DNA from: an uncultured Methanobrevibacter sp.
GTDB lineage: Archaea; Methanobacteriota; Methanobacteria; Methanobacteriales; Methanobacteriaceae
Direction: 5' to 3'
DNA: 64,000 bases
Assembly (NCBI RefSeq): GCF_902774605.1
Contig: NZ_CACYJE010000003.1
Location: forward strand, 1-64,000
Numbering within the stretch: the first letter of the stretch is position 1; each line of letters begins with the position of its first letter. The notes beneath the pieces are model-generated. The model worked only from the letters and a program-made list of their open reading frames with translations. It did not search any database and was not told the origin of the DNA. Positions 27,520 through 35,930 of this stretch are shown in pieces. The position numbers and the translations under genes were made by a program.

Positions 27520-29838
27520 ATGGAAAAAATTTCAGAATTAGGAAATAATATGAATGAAACCGTTAAAATTAACGTAGAGAAAAATAACGGTATTAAAGAA
27601 AGATTCAGCTATGAAAAATTAGTAAAATCATTAGTGATGGTGGAAACCCCATTCTTTGAATCTGATAAAATCATCGCAACAGTAGTGTCCCAGCTATACG
27701 ACGGAATCAAAACCAAGGAAATCAAGAAAATCGTGCACGAATGTCTAGAAGACATCGACCCTGAAATCGCAAACAAATACCTGGCAAGCACACAATTAAA
27801 AGTAAGAACCTCAAGAGACACTATTGAAGCATTCGACTTATCAAGAATCGCTAACACCTTGATTGAAGAAACCGGTGCTAGCCAAGAAACAGCTTTCGAA
27901 ATCGCTACAGAAACTTGGAAAGAACTCAAGAAGCTAAACGTGGAATACCTGACCGCACCAATGATTAGGGAAATGGTCAACACAAAACTCATAGAATACG
28001 GACTGGAAGACTTAAGAAGCCGCTACACCCGTTTAGGAATCCCTGTATACAACATTACATCCCTTATCGAAAACGGTAACAGGGACAACGCAAACATGAT
28101 ACACAACCCTGAAAGTATCCACAAGCACGTAGCAGACGAAGCATTGAAACAATATGCATTACTTAAAATGCTGCCAGGACACCTAGCAGACGCACACATG
28201 TCAGGGGACATTCACATTCACGACTTAGAATTCTTCGCTGGAAGACCAATGAACTGTCTCCAACACGACATAAGAACATTCATCAAATACGGACTCAAAG
28301 TTGATGGAACAGGAGACCACACCTCAATTGCAGGTGCACCAAACCATATGGAAACCTTGATGAACCATACCGGTGAAATCATGCTTGCAGCACAACAGAA
28401 CATGTCCGGAGGACAATCAATGTCCCTTTGGAACGTATTCGTTGCACCATTCGCAAGAGGAAGAACCTATGATGAAATCAAACAGGCCGTGCAGATGCTC
28501 GTATACAACCTAAACATGGCATACGCAGCACGTGGATCACAAGTTCCATTCACAAGCATGGCATTGGAATTCGGTGTTCCTGACTTCCTGAAAGAAGAAA
28601 CCGCATACGGACCAAAAGGTCAAGTTGTTGGAACTTACGCTGACTTTGAAGAAGAAACCAGATTAATCCAAAGAGCATTCACTGAAACATTGCTTGCAGG
28701 TGACAATGAAGGTAAACCTCACTTATTCCCAAATACTATCTACACATTAAGACCTGAAACAATGACCAGTGAATACGAAGATGACTTAAGACTAGTTCAC
28801 GAACTATCCGCAAAATACGGCTCATCATACTTCGTGAACATGTTCCCTGAATACCGTGGCAAAATGGCAAACTACATGGGATGCAGAACATGTCTACAGG
28901 ACACATGGACCGGCGACTGGGACAAGGACTGCTTAAGAACAGGTAACCTTGCATACGTCACCTTGAACTTCCCAAGAATCGGATACCAATCCAAAGATGA
29001 AACCCAAGTCTTTGAATATCTCGACGAATACATGGACCTTGCAGTTGAAACATTAATGCTTAGAAGAGAACAAGCATTAAAATGCCTAAACGATTTCCAC
29101 ATCCTGCCGTTCCTAAAACAAAAAGTCGGAGAAGAATCATACTACAGAATTGAAAACTCAACATTATCCTTCGGATTCGTTGGATTGAACGAAATGCTGT
29201 TATCACTCTTCGGCGAAGGAATCGAAAACCCAGACGCTAACAAGTTCGGTGTAAAATGTCTCGAATACGTAAACGACAGGGCTAAAAAACTACAAGAGGA
29301 AACCGGCCTCAGATGGAGTGTACTTCAAACTCCTGCTGAATCAACCGCTTACAGATTCGCAACCCTTGACAAGAAACAATTCGGCGATCAGGCAATCGTA
29401 CAAGGTGAAGGAAACGCTAACTACTACACAAACTCATCTCACGTACCAGTAGACACAGGAGCTTCACTCATTGAAAAAATCAAAATCGAAGAACAATACC
29501 ACAGCTTAACCCCTGGTGGACACATCTTCCATGCATTCATGGGCGAATCATACTCAGATCCTGACTCATTAATGAGCTTAACCCACAAGATTGCTAAAAA
29601 ATCCGATATCGGATTCTGGGCTTACAGTTCAGCTTTAAGCTTCTGTCTAAAATGTAAAACATTAATGAAAGGATTGAACAATGTATGTCCTACCTGCGGT
29701 GAGAAAGAAGATGTGGAATGGTATGACCGTATCACCGGTTACGTCCAACAAGTCGGCCGTGCAAAATCCGCATCCGGTGGTTGGAACCCAGGTAAACGTC
29801 AAGAGTTAATTGACAGAAGAAGATTCGAAGATAACTAA
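27520..29838 (+). CDS. nrdD: Anaerobic ribonucleoside-triphosphate reductase
   Basis: Class III, oxygen-sensitive glycyl-radical enzyme that makes deoxynucleotides. The first about 95 residues and the next about 90 look like two ATP-cone modules (KERFSYEKLVKSLVMV, then TSRDTIEAFDLSRIANTL), the sites of dATP control. The C-terminus has the zinc ligands CLKCKTLMKG...CPTCGE (about 708-726) and the glycyl-radical region RITGYVQQVG (Gly about 741). 772 residues. GGTGTG lies five bases before ATG. The activator NrdG is not in the window. A hairpin over the stop ends the gene. Confidence 0.96.
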   Translation: MEKISELGNNMNETVKINVEKNNGIKERFSYEKLVKSLVMVETPFFESDKIIATVVSQLYDGIKTKEIKKIVHECLEDIDPEIANKYLASTQLKVRTSRDTIEAFDLSRIANTLIEETGASQETAFEIATETWKELKKLNVEYLTAPMIREMVNTKLIEYGLEDLRSRYTRLGIPVYNITSLIENGNRDNANMIHNPESIHKHVADEALKQYALLKMLPGHLADAHMSGDIHIHDLEFFAGRPMNCLQHDIRTFIKYGLKVDGTGDHTSIAGAPNHMETLMNHTGEIMLAAQQNMSGGQSMSLWNVFVAPFARGRTYDEIKQAVQMLVYNLNMAYAARGSQVPFTSMALEFGVPDFLKEETAYGPKGQVVGTYADFEEETRLIQRAFTETLLAGDNEGKPHLFPNTIYTLRPETMTSEYEDDLRLVHELSAKYGSSYFVNMFPEYRGKMANYMGCRTCLQDTWTGDWDKDCLRTGNLAYVTLNFPRIGYQSKDETQVFEYLDEYMDLAVETLMLRREQALKCLNDFHILPFLKQKVGEESYYRIENSTLSFGFVGLNEMLLSLFGEGIENPDANKFGVKCLEYVNDRAKKLQEETGLRWSVLQTPAESTAYRFATLDKKQFGDQAIVQGEGNANYYTNSSHVPVDTGASLIEKIKIEEQYHSLTPGGHIFHAFMGESYSDPDSLMSLTHKIAKKSDIGFWAYSSALSFCLKCKTLMKGLNNVCPTCGEKEDVEWYDRITGYVQQVGRAKSASGGWNPGKRQELIDRRRFEDN

Positions 29839-29849
29839 GTGTTATCTTC
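29827..29849 (+). terminator. Terminator hairpin over the nrdD stop codon
   Basis: GAAGATAAC / GTTATCTTC, perfect 9-base arms, 5-base loop that contains the TAA stop (29836-29838). A TTTTTTT run follows downstream. Confidence 0.65.
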
Positions 29850-29970
29850 CTCACACCATTTTTTTCAAACACCATAAAACCATCTCTAAAAAAAATTAAA
29901 AACCTGAATTTTCAGTGATAATCACTAAAAAACTAAAAGTATATTAATAGGATTAAACTAAAATTATAAT

Positions 29971-30062
29971 ATTATCATATCACTGGATGATAATTGTTAT
30001 TTTCACATTCCATGTTACTAGTATTTATGGGCTTTTTTAATACTAGGTCGCTGATAACATGG
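29971..30062 (+). ncRNA. Structured leader before rpl21e (candidate RNA element)
   Basis: Three sets of perfect inverted repeats: ATTATCAT/ATGATAAT (29971-29978 and 29987-29994); CCATGTTA/TAACATGG (30010-30017 and 30055-30062); and CTAGTATT/AATACTAG (30018-30025 and 30039-30046). The last two stack into one 16-bp helix with an 8-base bulge GTCGCTGA on the 3' side and a 13-base T-rich loop. It ends 35 bases before the L21e start, with a TATA-like TATATTAATAG near 29940. A ribosomal-protein leader or small RNA is inferred. Confidence 0.5.
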
Positions 30063-30097
30063 ATTAATACCCAGACTACTTATTAAGAGGTTATATT

Positions 30098-30388
30098 ATG
30101 CAAAGATCAAGAGGATTAAAAAGTAGATCAAGAAAAAAAATGACTAAAGTACAAAGACCGGGCAGAACCAACCCAATTACCAACAGGCTCCAAAGGTTCG
30201 AGGAAGGAGATTTAGTTCACATTACTATCAACCCATCCATCCAAAAAGGACAGCCTGCACCTAGGTTCCACGGTAAAACCGGTAAAATCAGTGGTCAAAA
30301 AGGTAAAGCTTACATTGTATCCTTAAAAGATGGTAACAAACCAAAAGAATTAATAGTAAGACCTGATCACTTAAAATTACAAAACTGA
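30098..30388 (+). CDS. rpl21e: Ribosomal protein L21e
   Basis: Basic large-subunit protein of 96 residues, [15 protein letters not shown] at the N-terminus and [19 protein letters not shown] near the C-terminus. Found only in archaea and eukaryotes. GAGGTT precedes the ATG. It opens the conserved archaeal gene order rpl21e-rpoF-DUF655-ksgA-hemK, here preceded by a structured leader. Confidence 0.97.
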   Translation: MQRSRGLKSRSRKKMTKVQRPGRTNPITNRLQRFEEGDLVHITINPSIQKGQPAPRFHGKTGKISGQKGKAYIVSLKDGNKPKELIVRPDHLKLQN

Positions 30389-30393
30389 TTTCT

Positions 30394-30738
30394 ATGATTG
30401 GAAAAGAAGTTATTGAAAGCGAACCAATAACCGGTTCTGAAGTTAAACAAATAATTGAGGAATTTGCTGAAGACAATGAACTTAACTATGAGCAAAACCT
30501 CACATTGAACCATCTTGCAAGGTTCAAAAGATACTCCGCTGAAGACGCAAAGGAAATCTTTGAAAAGCTTCAGGATGAATTTGGCTTAAGAGCTAAGGTC
30601 GCTGCTCATATTGTTGATTTGGTTCCGGTCGATTTGGCTGACATGAGATTGATTTTCGCCAAGGAACCAAGTAAAACCGACAAGGAAGACATGGAAAAAA
30701 TCCTTGAGTTTTTAGAACAATATGATGTTGTAGAATAG
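30394..30738 (+). CDS. rpoF: DNA-directed RNA polymerase subunit F (Rpb4-like)
   Basis: Stalk subunit that, with RpoE, binds the exiting transcript. 114 residues: an N-terminal helix pair and a C-terminal HRDC-like part (ARFKRYSAEDAKEIFEKLQDEFGL, then VDLADMRLIFAK). It starts 5 bases after the L21e stop without an obvious ribosome-binding site, so translation is probably coupled to rpl21e. A hairpin over the stop follows. Confidence 0.93.
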   Translation: MIGKEVIESEPITGSEVKQIIEEFAEDNELNYEQNLTLNHLARFKRYSAEDAKEIFEKLQDEFGLRAKVAAHIVDLVPVDLADMRLIFAKEPSKTDKEDMEKILEFLEQYDVVE

Positions 30739-30752
30739 TATCACTACTATTC
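30733..30752 (+). terminator. Terminator hairpin over the rpoF stop codon
   Basis: GAATAGTA / TACTATTC, 8 perfect pairs with loop TCAC, then CCTTTTTT. The TAG stop is in the left arm. It separates rpl21e-rpoF from the DUF655 gene, which has its own promoter. Confidence 0.65.
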
Positions 30753-30882
30753 CCTTTTTTTATTTATTTTATTCAAACTGTACCCTAATTTGTTTTTTAC
30801 AGATTTTATTTAAACCCTATTTTTAGTCCTTTTTTAGATATCTTTATTATACTTGAAAACAAAATTTATAAATAAGTATACT

Positions 30883-30905
30883 TTATAACAATTTAAACGT
30901 TATAA
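30883..30905. promoter_or_regulatory. Inverted repeat near the start site of the DUF655-ksgA operon
   Basis: TTATAAC / GTTATAA with a 9-base centre. A TATA-like ATTTATAAATA is at 30863-30873, so the repeat would overlap the transcription start. Candidate operator, or AT-rich chance. Confidence 0.3.
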
Positions 30906-30933
30906 GTAAATAAACTAATAGTGAGTGATTAAT

Positions 30934-31560
30934 ATGGCTGAAAGAAATAAAAATGAAAAAAGACCCACAGTTAAAAAAGAGGAAAATGCTGTGGTACTGG
31001 ATTATTTAAGTCGTGGATATGTCACATCAGACATGTCAAAATTCGGTGGTAAACCTATTGCTCAAGCTATTGGTACAGAACAATTCACTTTACTTGAATT
31101 AGCTCCTAAAAACGGTGTTGATTTGGAAATACAAGACACTGTATATATCGGTAAAGGAAAGAGAGACAAGATATACAGGGTTTTAGGGAAATTAGATTTC
31201 GAGAACTTAACCGCAACAAGCAGAATCGAGCTGGATTACGCTATCCGCGATATTGTTGAAGCGCAGGAAGAAAGATTCGTTGAATTCTTCAACACTACAG
31301 GTTCTGTGAGCACAAGAATGCATTCACTTGAATTGATACCTGGAATCGGCAAGAAATACATGTGGGACATCATCAAGGCCCGTGAGGAAAAGCCTTTTGA
31401 AAGTTTCAATGACATAGCCGAAAGGCTCCCTACATTAGCCGATCCTGCAGGAATGATAGTGAACAGAGTCAAACAGGAACTTGACACTACAACACCTAGA
31501 AGAGGCAAAAATAAGTACTACATATTTACCCAGCCTCCAAGAGCTGCAAGAAGAAAGTAA
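30934..31560 (+). CDS. DUF655 helix-hairpin-helix protein
   Basis: A 208-residue archaeal conserved protein. The central text has an S1/OB-like strand region (LELAPKNGVDLEIQDTVYIGKGKRDKIYRVLGKL), followed by two helix-hairpin-helix motifs (LELIPGIGKKYMWDIIKARE and the following FNDIAERLPTLAD), which suggest nucleic-acid binding. No enzyme motif. It is always near ksgA in archaea, so an rRNA or translation role is likely. ATG 30934 is used; the frame extends three codons to a GTG inside the likely ribosome-binding site. Confidence 0.85.
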   Translation: MAERNKNEKRPTVKKEENAVVLDYLSRGYVTSDMSKFGGKPIAQAIGTEQFTLLELAPKNGVDLEIQDTVYIGKGKRDKIYRVLGKLDFENLTATSRIELDYAIRDIVEAQEERFVEFFNTTGSVSTRMHSLELIPGIGKKYMWDIIKAREEKPFESFNDIAERLPTLADPAGMIVNRVKQELDTTTPRRGKNKYYIFTQPPRAARRK

Positions 31561-32442
31561 GTGATAGATTTGACTAGTGAAACTTCCCAATCATTATCTA
31601 AAACAACAAAAAGCATTTTAAGCCAGAATGGGATTACACTGAACAGGAATCTTGGTCAGAACTACCTTATTGACAAGAACAAGCGTGACCAGATAATCGG
31701 TTTCGGTGAAATCACAAAGGACGATGTTGTTTTGGAGATAGGCACCGGGATAGGGACACTGACAATTGAACTTGCCAAGAAAGCTCGAAAAGTGATAGCC
31801 ATTGAACAGGACACCAGGATTTGTGAAATATTGGCTAGACGACTTGAAGAAGAAAAGATAGATAATGTAGATTTGATTAATGATGATGCATTGAAGGTGG
31901 ATTTTCCGCATTTCAACAAGATCATCTCCAACCTACCTTATCAGATTTCATCACCAATAACCTTCAAATTTCTTGATTATGATTTTGACCTTGCCGTTTT
32001 GATGTATCAGAAGGAGTTTGCAGACCGCATGAACGGTGAAGTCGGCTCCAAGAATTATTCACGCTTATCTGCAATGCTTTATTTTAAATGTGACGTTGAG
32101 AAGCTGACTGATGTGAGTTGCGAGAGCTTCATTCCAAAGCCTCAAATCGACTCCACGGTCGTGAAGCTGACACCGAAGGAAAACAGGATTCCGGAGGATG
32201 AGTTCAGGATTTACTCAAGGTTCACCAGGGCATTGTTTCAGCACAGGAACAAGAAGATCCGAAATGCCCTTATTGATTCAAGGCATATCATCAACAATAT
32301 CGACAAGAAGGTGCTGAAGAAGAGATTAAATAGCATTGAGGATGAGGAATTGTTGGATTATCTCAAAAAGCGTGTCGTGGTTCTCACTCCAGAGGAAATC
32401 CTATACATTTCACTTAAGCTGCATCCATTGTTCAGGGAGTAG
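31561..32442 (+). CDS. ksgA: 16S rRNA dimethyladenosine transferase (KsgA/RsmA/Dim1)
   Basis: Dimethylates two adjacent adenosines in the 3' helix of 16S rRNA. Motif I is VLEIGTGIGTLTIELAKKA with acidic IAIEQD after it; motif IV is ISNLPYQISSPI, the adenine-pocket sequence. About 293 residues. The listed GTG start abuts the DUF655 stop; the TTG at 31570, with GTGAT four bases upstream, is at least as likely. Part of the rpl21e cluster. Confidence 0.93.
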   Translation: MIDLTSETSQSLSKTTKSILSQNGITLNRNLGQNYLIDKNKRDQIIGFGEITKDDVVLEIGTGIGTLTIELAKKARKVIAIEQDTRICEILARRLEEEKIDNVDLINDDALKVDFPHFNKIISNLPYQISSPITFKFLDYDFDLAVLMYQKEFADRMNGEVGSKNYSRLSAMLYFKCDVEKLTDVSCESFIPKPQIDSTVVKLTPKENRIPEDEFRIYSRFTRALFQHRNKKIRNALIDSRHIINNIDKKVLKKRLNSIEDEELLDYLKKRVVVLTPEEILYISLKLHPLFRE

Positions 32443-32449
32443 ATCATTT

Positions 32450-33034
32450 ATGCCCGATTTTATTTTAAACACTGACGACAACGTTTACAATCCCGCTGAG
32501 GACAGTTATCTCTTGGCCGATAATCTTGAAATACAGGAGGGGCAGAGCGTCCTGGAGATCGGTACCGGTTCGGGGATTGTTGCAATGTACGCATCCCGAC
32601 TGACCGATAGGATTACTGTCACCGACATCAACTTCGATGCGTGCGAGCTTGCCCGCAGGAATTTTGAGGACAATGGGATTGATGGGATTGAAATCCTGTT
32701 CGGCAACCTCTTCGAGCCTGTGGAAAATCGAAAGTTTGACGTGATTCTGTTCAATACTCCATATCTACCGACTGAAGATGATGATGTTATTGATGACACT
32801 ATAAATTATGCATTCGACGGTGGAGTAAACGGCAGGAAAGTGATTGATCTTTTCTTAAATGAAGTGGGAAATCATTTAAATGATGGTGGAATTGTGCAGC
32901 TCATACAGTCCTCGCTTTCAGGCAACCAGGAAACCCTGTCGATGCTTGATGAGTTGGGTTTCATAGCCGAGATAAAGGCCAGCGAGCACTTCTTTTTCGA
33001 AGACATAACATTGATTAATGCTTATAAGATATGA
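32450..33034 (+). CDS. HemK/PrmC-like protein methyltransferase
   Basis: S-adenosylmethionine enzyme of 194 residues that in homologues methylates the Gln of the GGQ motif in release factor aRF1 (Mtq2 type). Motif I is VLEIGTGSGIVAMYASR. The catalytic N-P-P-Y reads NTPYLP here. ATG 32450 starts 8 bases after the ksgA stop. The text continues with DGGVNGRKVIDLFLNE and ends in a beta strand. Confidence 0.88.
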   Translation: MPDFILNTDDNVYNPAEDSYLLADNLEIQEGQSVLEIGTGSGIVAMYASRLTDRITVTDINFDACELARRNFEDNGIDGIEILFGNLFEPVENRKFDVILFNTPYLPTEDDDVIDDTINYAFDGGVNGRKVIDLFLNEVGNHLNDGGIVQLIQSSLSGNQETLSMLDELGFIAEIKASEHFFFEDITLINAYKI

Positions 33035-33049
33035 CAAATGGTGAAAATT

Positions 33050-33214
33050 ATGGAAGAATGGAAAAAATCAGTACTGATAGGTGTAATACTAATAATACTT
33101 GCAATAGCCTTTGCAATAGCAAGAAAGGAATTCAACATCTGGATAATCTTAATCCTGATACTTGCAGTGGTTGACATCATATTCGGATTGATGCGTAAAA
33201 AAATGAACAAATAG
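33050..33214 (+). CDS. Small two-helix membrane protein, 54 residues
   Basis: ATG with GGTGAA four bases upstream, and a stop at 33212-33214. The product starts MEEWKKS, continues with two hydrophobic spans (about residues 8-23 and 30-47), separated by ARKEFN, and ends with KKMNK. It follows hemK by 15 bases, so it may be co-transcribed. It was found by eye. I do not recognise a family. Confidence 0.55.
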   Translation: MEEWKKSVLIGVILIILAIAFAIARKEFNIWIILILILAVVDIIFGLMRKKMNK

Positions 33215-33232
33215 GAGAATCTAGAATTCTCC
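33214..33232. terminator. Bidirectional hairpin between the small membrane gene and dapF
   Basis: GGAGAAT / ATTCTCC with a 5-base loop CTAGA. The dapF stop is inside the loop region (TAG, minus, 33223-33221), and the small membrane gene stop ends at 33214. Confidence 0.55.
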
Positions 33233-34081
33233 ATCAAAAACGAGTTCTGCTGGGCCTTCCATGAAAGCGCCCAATTTATCTTCTTTTTCATATACATTGA
33301 ATTTCAAGTCACCGCCAGGCAGGTGAAGCAGCACTTCACTGTCGAATAGCCCGAGCTTGAAACCTGATATTGCAGTTGAGGTTGCACCGGTTCCGCATGC
33401 GAGTGTGACTCCTGCGCCACGTTCCCAGGTCCTCATCTTGCCCTCGTTTTTGCTTATAACTTCAACGAAGTGGACATTTATTTTTTCAGGGAACACTTCA
33501 TGTGCCTCGATGGCCGGACCGTACTTGTCGATGTCGATTTCATCAACATCATCGACGAAGATTATCGCATGAGGGTTTCCGACGCTGATTGCTGTGACGT
33601 TGAATGTTGTGTCAACGACTTCAAGCTCACCGTCTAAAAACTCATCCTCATCCGAGGTCATTGGTATTTCCGGAGTCTTGAATGTGGACAGTCCCATGTC
33701 GACCTTGAAAAGCACCGGCTCGTCATCTTCAAGTGTTATTTCGATTGTCTTGATTCCAGCGCGTGTTTCAACAGTCATTTTTTCCTGCTTTAAGATGCCT
33801 TTACGGTAAACGAAATCGCCGAAGCATCTTATGCCATTTCCACACATTTCAGCTTCGCTTCCGTCAGGATTGAACATTCTGTAGCCGATATCGGCCACTT
33901 CTGAAGGTTCGACGAAGAGTACTCCGTCTCCCCCTACTCCGAAGTTCCTGTGGCACAGGATTCTGCATGCTTCAGGCTTGTCGGCTTCAGGTATGACTTC
34001 ACCGTCGAACTCGTTGATTATTGGGAAGTCGTTTCCGATTCCGTGCATTTTTGAAAATTTTAATCCTTTTAAATCTACCAT
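33221..34081 (-). CDS. dapF: Diaminopimelate epimerase
   Basis: Interconverts LL- and meso-diaminopimelate in lysine synthesis. Two catalytic Cys sit in EMCGNGIRC and in LACGTGATS. The N-terminus has FSKMHGIGNDFPI. 286 residues. It is 10 bases after lysA, the next enzyme in the same pathway, so the two form an operon. A weak GTTGAT site precedes the ATG. Confidence 0.96.
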   Translation of the reverse strand: MVDLKGLKFSKMHGIGNDFPIINEFDGEVIPEADKPEACRILCHRNFGVGGDGVLFVEPSEVADIGYRMFNPDGSEAEMCGNGIRCFGDFVYRKGILKQEKMTVETRAGIKTIEITLEDDEPVLFKVDMGLSTFKTPEIPMTSDEDEFLDGELEVVDTTFNVTAISVGNPHAIIFVDDVDEIDIDKYGPAIEAHEVFPEKINVHFVEVISKNEGKMRTWERGAGVTLACGTGATSTAISGFKLGLFDSEVLLHLPGGDLKFNVYEKEDKLGAFMEGPAELVFDGEF

Positions 34082-34091
34082 ATTATCAACT

Positions 34092-35375
34092 TTATTTTAA
34101 GTGTGGTGGGATGCATTGCTTAGCGTATAGGTCCTCGAATGTTTGTCTTTCACGAACCACGTTGCACTCACCGTCAGTGACCAGCACTTCTGATGCCAGT
34201 GGGCGTGAATTGTAGTTTGATGCCATTGTGAATCCGTATGCACCGGCGTTCAATATTCCTAAAACGTCTCCTTCCTCAACGTCAGGCATTGGCCTGTCAC
34301 GTGCGAACAGGTCTCCTGATTCGCATACGTTACCTGCTATGTCGACTTCCTGAGTGTTAGGAGCGTCCATTCTGCTTGCATCCACGATGTGGTGGTATGA
34401 GTCATACATTGCAGGCCTTAGGAGTGTGTGGAATCCTGCATCGACTCCGATGAACTTGCGGTAGCTTTGCTTTACGCTGTTGACTGTAACCAACAATACA
34501 CAGGCATCAGCAACAAGGTATCTTCCAGGTTCCAGATACATTGTAGGGTTTCCCATGTCATACTGTTCGAGTTTTTCCTTGAACAGTTCGATGTTGACTT
34601 CAGCGAACTTGTCAAGGTCCAATAATTTTTCTTCAGGAGTGTATGGAACGCCCACGCCTCCTCCGAAGTCAACGAACTCGAAGTCGATTCCCGCTTCCTC
34701 ATGGACTTTTCCTGCAATGTCCATTGTGGACTCGATTGCCAGCTTGAATGGTTCAGGGTCGAGAATTCCTGATCCGATGTGGGAGTGCATACCGATTGGG
34801 TTGAATCCTAATTCCTTAGCCATTTCATAGACTTCAACAGCTTCATTGTCCATGATACCGAATTTGCTCATCACTCCACCGGTGATGCAGTGGTCATGGT
34901 GTCCTGCACCTACCATAGGGTTTACCCTGAATGATATCTTCAATCCTTCCGGATCAACCATCTTGGCTAGCCTTTTAAGCGCTGAGACTGAGTCGATATT
35001 CAATACTGCACCTTCATCGTGAACGTACTTCAACTCTTCGTTGGTTATGTTGTTACCGGTAAATAGGATTCTGTCGCCGGAAAATCCGAGCATTTTTGAG
35101 ATGTGAACCTCGCCCGGTGAAACTGCATCGATGCAGCAGCCTTCGCTTTCCAGTATTTTCATGACTGCAAGGTTGGTGTTTGCCTTGCATGCGTAGAATA
35201 CCTTGAAGTCTGGATAGTATTTTGAAAATGTTGAGTGGAACTTATTGTAATTGTCCCTTATCCTGTTCTCATCCATTACATAGGTTGGAGTTCCGAATTC
35301 TTCTGCAATTTCCACTGCATCTGCGCCACCGATGTCAAGGTGGTTCTTGTCGTTTACCTTAATATTCAAATCCAT
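34092..35375 (-). CDS. lysA: Diaminopimelate decarboxylase
   Basis: PLP enzyme that makes L-lysine from meso-diaminopimelate. The Lys that binds PLP is in [12 protein letters not shown], and the phosphate loop is in [19 protein letters not shown] and NVCESGDLF are also present. 427 residues. AAGGAGT precedes the ATG. First gene of lysA-dapF. Confidence 0.96.
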   Translation of the reverse strand: MDLNIKVNDKNHLDIGGADAVEIAEEFGTPTYVMDENRIRDNYNKFHSTFSKYYPDFKVFYACKANTNLAVMKILESEGCCIDAVSPGEVHISKMLGFSGDRILFTGNNITNEELKYVHDEGAVLNIDSVSALKRLAKMVDPEGLKISFRVNPMVGAGHHDHCITGGVMSKFGIMDNEAVEVYEMAKELGFNPIGMHSHIGSGILDPEPFKLAIESTMDIAGKVHEEAGIDFEFVDFGGGVGVPYTPEEKLLDLDKFAEVNIELFKEKLEQYDMGNPTMYLEPGRYLVADACVLLVTVNSVKQSYRKFIGVDAGFHTLLRPAMYDSYHHIVDASRMDAPNTQEVDIAGNVCESGDLFARDRPMPDVEEGDVLGILNAGAYGFTMASNYNSRPLASEVLVTDGECNVVRERQTFEDLYAKQCIPPHLK

Positions 35376-35508
35376 AATCTAAACTCCTTAAAAAAGTTAC
35401 ATTATATATTTAGTTATCTAGTTTAATCTATTTAACATTAGTGAAGGAAAAGGTTTTGCCGGTAAAAAATGAAAAAATGTTTAAAAAACATTTCTTAAAG
35501 GTAATACT

Positions 35509-35913
35509 ATGAAAAGCGATTACGGACTTACAATGAGAGGAATCATCAAAAACTCTGACGGTGAAATACTGATAGTTAAAAGGCATCCCAAAAGCCGAAC
35601 CGACCCCGACACTTGGGAATTGCCCGGCGGAAAGGTTGATGAGGGCGAATCATTTGATGATGCGCTTGTTCGTGAAATCAAGGAAGAGACTAACCTTGAC
35701 TGCAAGGTGGGAGACCTTGCAATAGCCATACAGCACGATTACCCATATAAAAGGACTGTTCAGATGATAATGCATCTGGATGATGTTGAAGGCGAATTGA
35801 TGATTAGTGATGAGCATACTGATGCCAAGTACGCTTCAATCGATGAGATCAAGACTTTAACATTGTCAAGTTGTCTTGAAAAAGTTTTAGAAAAAAAGAA
35901 TTATGTGCTTTAG
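35509..35913 (+). CDS. NUDIX hydrolase
   Basis: A MutT-like pyrophosphohydrolase of 134 residues. The NUDIX box is GGKVDEGESFDDALVREIKEET with the REIKEE metal site. The rest is too short to name a substrate; house-cleaning of modified nucleotides or ADP-sugar is possible. GGTAAT precedes the ATG. Its TAG overlaps the argD stop on the other strand by two bases, inside a shared hairpin. Confidence 0.8.
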   Translation: MKSDYGLTMRGIIKNSDGEILIVKRHPKSRTDPDTWELPGGKVDEGESFDDALVREIKEETNLDCKVGDLAIAIQHDYPYKRTVQMIMHLDDVEGELMISDEHTDAKYASIDEIKTLTLSSCLEKVLEKKNYVL

Positions 35914-35930
35914 AGTATTTCATCTAAAGC
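35907..35930. terminator. Bidirectional hairpin over two overlapping stop codons
   Basis: GCTTTAG / CTAAAGC, 7 perfect pairs, 10-base loop. The left arm holds the NUDIX stop (35911-35913) and the argD stop (35912-35910 on the minus strand), so one structure serves two genes with no spacer. Confidence 0.5.

Noticed and set aside
29980-30056. C/D box guide RNA before rpl21e
   Set aside because: An ATGATAA and a CTGA occur, but the second is in the bulge of a long helix and no D' or C' pair is convincing. The general structured-leader reading is kept.
31561-31572. Definite choice of the ksgA start
   Set aside because: GTG 31561 and TTG 31570 are both possible; the second has the better ribosome-binding spacing. 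Left open.
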